The position numbers and the translations under genes were made by a program. From the NCBI GenBank assembly GCA_031259795.1, contig JAIRLA010000205.1, positions 1-17,225 of the forward strand: a stretch of DNA of 17,225 bases, in the 5' to 3' direction. This document shows, one piece after another, positions 13,431-17,225 of this stretch (its first letter is position 1; each line of letters starts with the position of its first letter). The notes beneath the pieces are model-generated. The model searched no databases, had not been told where the DNA came from, and worked only from the letters and a program-made list of their open reading frames with translations. Source of the stretch: Azoarcus sp. Its GTDB lineage: Bacteria > Pseudomonadota > Gammaproteobacteria > Burkholderiales > Rhodocyclaceae.

Positions 13431-14747
13431 TCAATTGGCGTCCGCTTCGCCTGCTTCGTCCGCCGGCCCGGGCAAACGGCTGGCCAGCACCTTGTCGATG
13501 CGCTTGCCGTCGAGATCGACGACTTCGAGCCGCCACGTCTCCCAGGTGATGACATCGCCCGTGCGCGGCAAGCGCCCAAGCAGCCACATAATCATACCCG
13601 AGAGCGTGTGGTAGCGGCCCTTGTCTTCTTCGGGGACTTCCTTGAGTTCGAGCAGATCCTTGAGTTCAGGCAGAGGGATGAGGCCATCGAGCAACCATGA
13701 ACCGTTTTCCCGCTGCACGGCCCAAGCGTCCTCCTGCCTCTCGGTGCGGAATTCGCCGATGACCGCTTCCATCACATCCTGAAGCGCCACCAGCCCTTGC
13801 ACCTCGCCGTATTCGTCGATGACGAACACCATGTGCGAACTGAAAGCGCGGAATTGTTCGAGCAACTCCATGCCGGTGAGCGACTCGGGGACATAGACCG
13901 GACTTTGCAACTGGCTGGAGATATCGGCCTTGCCGCCCTTGAGCGTCTGGGTGAAAAGCTGCTTGCTCGAAATGATGCCGAGGATGTCGTCCAGCCCGCC
14001 CCGGCACACGGGGAAGCGCGAATGTTCCGATTCGGCCACGCGGGAAAGGTTTTCTTCCAGCGGGCGCTCGATGTCGAGCCAGACGATGTCCGAGCGCGGC
14101 ACCATCAGCGAGCCGATCTGGCGATCATCGAGGCGAAAGACGTTACGCACCATGGCATGCTCGTTTTTCTCGATGACGCCGCTCTCCGAGCCTTCTTCGA
14201 GCAGGGCATGGATTTCTTCCTCGGTGACGCCGGGCGTTTTTCCGTCGCGCAAGCCCAGGAGGCGCAACAGCAATGCGGTCGATGCCGAAAGCGCGCGCAC
14301 GGCCGGGCGCGAAACGAGCGCCAGCGCATACATCGGCCTTGCCACGCGGCGGGCGATGCCTTCGGGGTTGATCTGGGCAATGCGCTTTGGCACCAGTTCG
14401 CCGATCACGATCGACACGTAGGTAATCAACAGCACCGCGAACGCGGTCGCACTGATCTCGCTTGCCCGTTGCTCCATGCCCGACTCGCGCAGCCAGGAAG
14501 CGATCGGCGCGGCGAGCGCGGCTTCGCCCACCACCCCGCTCAGAATGCCGATCAGGGTGATTCCGATCTGGACGGTCGACAGAAAGCGGGTGGGTTCGTC
14601 ACCGAGGGCGACCGCCACTTTGGCCGCCGCGTCCCCTTCTTCGGCCAGTTTGGCGAGTTTGGCGCGCCGGGCGGCGACCAGCGCGATTTCCGACATGGCG
14701 AAAGCGCCATTGATGACAATCAGGACAACCAGTATGAAGATTTCCAT
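13431..14747 (-). CDS. CNNM/CBS/CorC-type membrane protein (hemolysin family, HlyC/CorC)
   Basis: The 438 residues show the full family layout. A CNNM (DUF21) membrane domain covers about 1-170, with SEIALVAARRAKL (19-31), QIGITLIGILSG (60-71) and GELVPKR (116-122). Two CBS domains follow at about 213-262 (SLMVPRSDIVWLD) and 281-332 (FVIDEYGEVQGLVALQDVMEAVIGE). A CorC/HlyC transporter-associated domain occupies about 345-425 (DGLIPLPELKDLLEL, YHTLSGMIMWLLGRLPRTGD). Such proteins are linked to Mg2+/Co2+ or Na+-driven Mg2+ transport and mostly annotated as hemolysin-like; a true haemolytic role is not implied. CBS domains normally sense adenine nucleotides. It lies 140 bp after tldD, with no obvious regulatory site in the gap, and 53 bp before the lipoprotein gene. 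Confidence 0.92.
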   Translation of the reverse strand: MEIFILVVLIVINGAFAMSEIALVAARRAKLAKLAEEGDAAAKVAVALGDEPTRFLSTVQIGITLIGILSGVVGEAALAAPIASWLRESGMEQRASEISATAFAVLLITYVSIVIGELVPKRIAQINPEGIARRVARPMYALALVSRPAVRALSASTALLLRLLGLRDGKTPGVTEEEIHALLEEGSESGVIEKNEHAMVRNVFRLDDRQIGSLMVPRSDIVWLDIERPLEENLSRVAESEHSRFPVCRGGLDDILGIISSKQLFTQTLKGGKADISSQLQSPVYVPESLTGMELLEQFRAFSSHMVFVIDEYGEVQGLVALQDVMEAVIGEFRTERQEDAWAVQRENGSWLLDGLIPLPELKDLLELKEVPEEDKGRYHTLSGMIMWLLGRLPRTGDVITWETWRLEVVDLDGKRIDKVLASRLPGPADEAGEADAN

Positions 14748-14887
14748 TTTTCATGTCCAGGCGCGGCGGCGCCATCGGCATATCGACCAATCCGCGCCGG
14801 GACGATGCGGACGCGCGGGGGCGCCAATCCGGCGCGCCTTGCCGATCCGGCCCGCGTGGAGTCCGCCGCGCTTGCCCGCGGACGATC

Positions 14888-16327
14888 TCATGCCGTCCCG
14901 CCCACCGTCAGGGCGTCGATCTTCAGGGTTGGCTGCCCCACGCCCACCGGCACGCTCTGTCCGTCCTTGCCACAGGTGCCGACACCGGGATCGAGCGCCA
15001 TGTCGTTGCCGATCAGGCTCACGCGCGTCAGCACGTCGGGGCCATTGCCGATCAGGGTGGCGCCCTTGACCGGGCGGGTGATCTTGCCATTTTCGATCAG
15101 GTAAGCCTCGGCGGTGGAAAACACGAATTTGCCCGACGTGATATCGACCTGGCCGCCGCCGAAATTGACCGCGTAAAGTCCTTTTTCCACCGATTTGATG
15201 ATCTCGGCCGGATCGTGCCCGCCGTTGAGCATGAAAGTGTTGGTCATGCGCGGCAAGGGCAGATGGGCGTAGGATTCGCGCCGCCCATTGCCAGTGGGCG
15301 CCATGTTCATCAGGCGGGCGTTCATCATGTCCTGCATGTAGCCGACGAGGATGCCATCCTCGATGAGCGCGGTGCGCCCGCCCGGAGTGCCTTCGTCGTC
15401 GATGGTGAGCGAGCCGCGCCGCTCCGGCAGCGAACCGTCGTCGACCACGGTCACGCCGCGCGCGGCGACCTGTTGGCCGATGCGTCCGGAAAAGGTGGAA
15501 CTGCCCTTGCGGTTGAAATCGCCCTCCAGCCCGTGGCCGATCGCCTCGTGCAACAGAATGCCGGGCCAGCCCGGCCCCAATACCACGGTCATCGTACCCG
15601 CCGGGGCCGGGATGGCATCGAGATTGACGCTGGCCTGATGCACGGCGGCAAGCGCATAGTCGCGCAACCTCTCTTCCGTGAAATAGGCGTAATCGTAACG
15701 TCCGCCGCCTCCGGCGCTGCCTTGCTCGCGCCGCCCATCCGCTTCCATGATGACGCTCAGGGACACCCGCACCAGGGGCCGCACATCGGCGGCCATGTGG
15801 CCGTCGTTGCGCGCGACCAGCACGACCTCCCACGATCCGCCCAGATGCGCCATCACCTGCGTGACGCGCGGATCGGCGGCGCGGGCGATTTTTTCCAGCC
15901 GTTCGAGCAGGCGCACCTTGGCGGTGTCGTCGAGCGAAGCGAGCGGATCGTCGGCGCGATAGAGGCGGGGACGCGTCTTGCACGGCGCGACGGCCACCCG
16001 CCGCCTCTCTCCCGCGGCGGCGATGGCCCGCGTGGCGCGGGCGGCATCGGCGAGCGCATTCGCGGCAATGTCGTCGGAATAGGCGAAAGCGGTTTTCTCG
16101 CCGCTTGCCGCACGCACGCCGACGCCTTCCTCGATGTCGAAACTGCCCGACTTGACGATGCCCTCCTCCAGACTCCAGCCTTCGGCGCGGCTGTACTGGA
16201 AATACAGGTCGGCATAATCAATGTCGTGCCGCATCAGCTTGCGGAACACCTTTTCGATGTCTTCCCGGCCCAGATCATGGGATGAAAGCAGATAATGGTC
16301 GGCGACCTTGAGCGCATCTTTTGTCAT
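14888..16327 (-). CDS. tldD: Metalloprotease TldD
   Basis: TldD is the catalytic subunit of the TldD/TldE (PmbA) zinc protease, which degrades unfolded peptides and, in enterobacteria, matures microcin B17 and processes CcdA. The 479 residues match E. coli (481). The zinc site is complete: HEAIGHGLEGD at 260-270 (His260, Glu261, His265) with Cys452 in GVGTCGKDGQ. N-terminal family blocks YADLYFQ (38-44), GVGVRAASGEKTAFAY (68-83) and the C-terminal CKDG-like segment are clear. The partner gene tldE is not in this window. The ATG at 16327 gives the family N-terminus but lacks a Shine-Dalgarno; an 8-bp tandem repeat occupies that position instead. It is 39 bp downstream of the amidase gene, probably in the same transcript. 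Confidence 0.97.
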   Translation of the reverse strand: MTKDALKVADHYLLSSHDLGREDIEKVFRKLMRHDIDYADLYFQYSRAEGWSLEEGIVKSGSFDIEEGVGVRAASGEKTAFAYSDDIAANALADAARATRAIAAAGERRRVAVAPCKTRPRLYRADDPLASLDDTAKVRLLERLEKIARAADPRVTQVMAHLGGSWEVVLVARNDGHMAADVRPLVRVSLSVIMEADGRREQGSAGGGGRYDYAYFTEERLRDYALAAVHQASVNLDAIPAPAGTMTVVLGPGWPGILLHEAIGHGLEGDFNRKGSSTFSGRIGQQVAARGVTVVDDGSLPERRGSLTIDDEGTPGGRTALIEDGILVGYMQDMMNARLMNMAPTGNGRRESYAHLPLPRMTNTFMLNGGHDPAEIIKSVEKGLYAVNFGGGQVDITSGKFVFSTAEAYLIENGKITRPVKGATLIGNGPDVLTRVSLIGNDMALDPGVGTCGKDGQSVPVGVGQPTLKIDALTVGGTA

Positions 16328-16328
16328 T

Positions 16329-16352
16329 GTGTATTCGTGTGTCCGTGTGTCC
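16329..16352. repeat. 8-bp tandem repeat in the tldD leader
   Basis: Three adjacent octamers, GTGTATTC, GTGTGTCC and GTGTGTCC on the plus strand (last two identical), occupy the space just upstream of the tldD start codon where a ribosome site would be expected. Confidence 0.6.
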
Positions 16353-16366
16353 AGTCATCAATCGGC

Positions 16367-17197
16367 TCATCCGCCCAAAAGCTCCGGGCGGCGGTGGCGC
16401 AGGGCCGGCAGGGCGCGGCGGATCGCGGCGATCCGCGCGCGATCGAGCACGGCCACGGCCATCCCCGTTCCCTCCTCGTGGCAGGCGAGGATTTCGCCCC
16501 ACGGATCGACAATCATGCTGTGCCCCCAGGTACGGCGTCCATGCGGATGATGTCCGCCCTGGGCCGGAGCCATCAGGTAGCACTGATTTTCGATCGCCCG
16601 CGCGCGCAACAGCGTTTCCCAGTGCGCTTGCCCGGTAGTGTACGTAAAAGCAGCCGGCAGGACGATCAAATCGACTTCCCCCATCGCCCGGAAAAGTTCG
16701 GGAAAACGCAAGTCATAGCATACCGCGAGGCCAATTCTACCGGCGGGAGAATCGAAGCACGTCACACGATTACCCGCCTCGATGGTATGGGCTTCGTCGT
16801 AGCGCTCGCCGCCGCGCGCGAAATCGAAAAGATGGATTTTGTCATAGCGCGCCACGCATTTGCCGTGTTCGTCGAAAACCAGTGTGGCATTGCGCACTTT
16901 ATCCGGCGCATCGGCCTTCAGCGGCAGGGTGCCGCCGACGATCCACACGCCGTGGCGCACGGCGGCCTCGCGCAGGAAATCCTGCGTCGGCCCGTTGCCA
17001 TCCGTCTCGCAGGCATGCAGCCTGGCGGCTTCGTCGCCGGACATCAGCCCGAAATACTCGGGCAAGGCCACCAGCCGCGCGCCCGCGCCGGCGGCCTCGG
17101 CGATCAGGCCCCCGGCAACGGCGAGATTGGCCGCCGCGTCGGGGCCGGAGACGGTCTGGAGCGCGGCGATTTTGAGGGCTTGGCGGGAAAGCGGCAT
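16367..17197 (-). CDS. Nitrilase-superfamily carbon-nitrogen hydrolase (Nit1/deaminated glutathione amidase-like)
   Basis: The 276 residues carry the nitrilase catalytic triad: Glu47 in ALPEYFG, Lys120 in RYDKIHLFD and Cys160 in GLAVCYDLRFPELFR. The last two blocks are typical of the Nit1 branch, which hydrolyses deaminated glutathione, a metabolite-repair reaction in the cytosol; an omega-amidase (Nit2) activity is the main alternative. The C-terminal segment GHSMIVDPWGEILA is also a family hallmark. The ATG at 17197 gives the usual length but has no good Shine-Dalgarno nearby. In related bacteria this gene commonly stands between yhdP and tldD, so yhdP may end just outside the right edge. 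A TGA at 17217-17219 on the minus strand could be its stop, but too little is visible to annotate it. Confidence 0.92.
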   Translation of the reverse strand: MPLSRQALKIAALQTVSGPDAAANLAVAGGLIAEAAGAGARLVALPEYFGLMSGDEAARLHACETDGNGPTQDFLREAAVRHGVWIVGGTLPLKADAPDKVRNATLVFDEHGKCVARYDKIHLFDFARGGERYDEAHTIEAGNRVTCFDSPAGRIGLAVCYDLRFPELFRAMGEVDLIVLPAAFTYTTGQAHWETLLRARAIENQCYLMAPAQGGHHPHGRRTWGHSMIVDPWGEILACHEEGTGMAVAVLDRARIAAIRRALPALRHRRPELLGG

Positions 17198-17225
17198 TGT
17201 TTGCGTGTGCGAAGGGTCATGGTTC

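Noticed and set aside
17198..17225. End of an upstream gene (possibly yhdP) at the right edge
   Set aside because: Only a possible TGA at 17217-17219 and two codons are visible, too little to annotate.

Overview
The window is GC-rich, compact chromosomal DNA. All twelve recognisable protein genes lie on the minus strand. Gene content and order (rsmB, a DUF4390 gene, ntrY, ntrX, trkA, trkH, then hemE and priA) point to a betaproteobacterium, probably from the Nitrosomonadales/Rhodocyclales side. That placement is inference; the genus cannot be read from this window. I saw no insertion sequence, prophage gene, rRNA, tRNA or CRISPR array.

Layout from right to left, which is the direction of transcription: a nitrilase-family amidase (17197-16367) and the TldD metalloprotease (16327-14888); a CNNM/CBS/CorC-type membrane protein (14747-13431) and a DUF3053 (YiaF-like) lipoprotein (13377-12652); a 244-bp intergenic stretch with two parS-type sites in opposite orientation; then the tightly packed series rsmB (16S rRNA m5C967 methyltransferase), DUF4390 exported protein, ntrY sensor kinase, ntrX response regulator, trkA and trkH (K+ uptake). 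The ntrY, ntrX and trkH starts overlap the preceding genes by 4, 23 and 1 nt. After a short AT-rich gap comes hemE. A 403-bp non-coding stretch with a DnaA-box cluster follows, then priA (replication restart helicase). The left end (1-396) is non-coding and made of palindromic dispersed repeats.

Functionally the window mixes housekeeping (haem synthesis, rRNA modification, replication restart, peptide processing, metabolite repair) with an envelope and potassium module. In that module a membrane kinase/regulator pair is built into the same run of genes as the Trk potassium channel and its gating subunit. The NtrX here keeps its receiver domain and Fis-type DNA-binding tail, but its central AAA+ domain has lost every ATPase and sigma-54 motif.

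The most interesting non-coding signals are the parS pair, one copy of which contains the likely rsmB start codon, and the DnaA-box cluster upstream of priA. Together they suggest a chromosome-maintenance neighbourhood. I do not claim that oriC lies inside the window: all genes point one way, and by eye there is no base-skew flip at the DnaA cluster.
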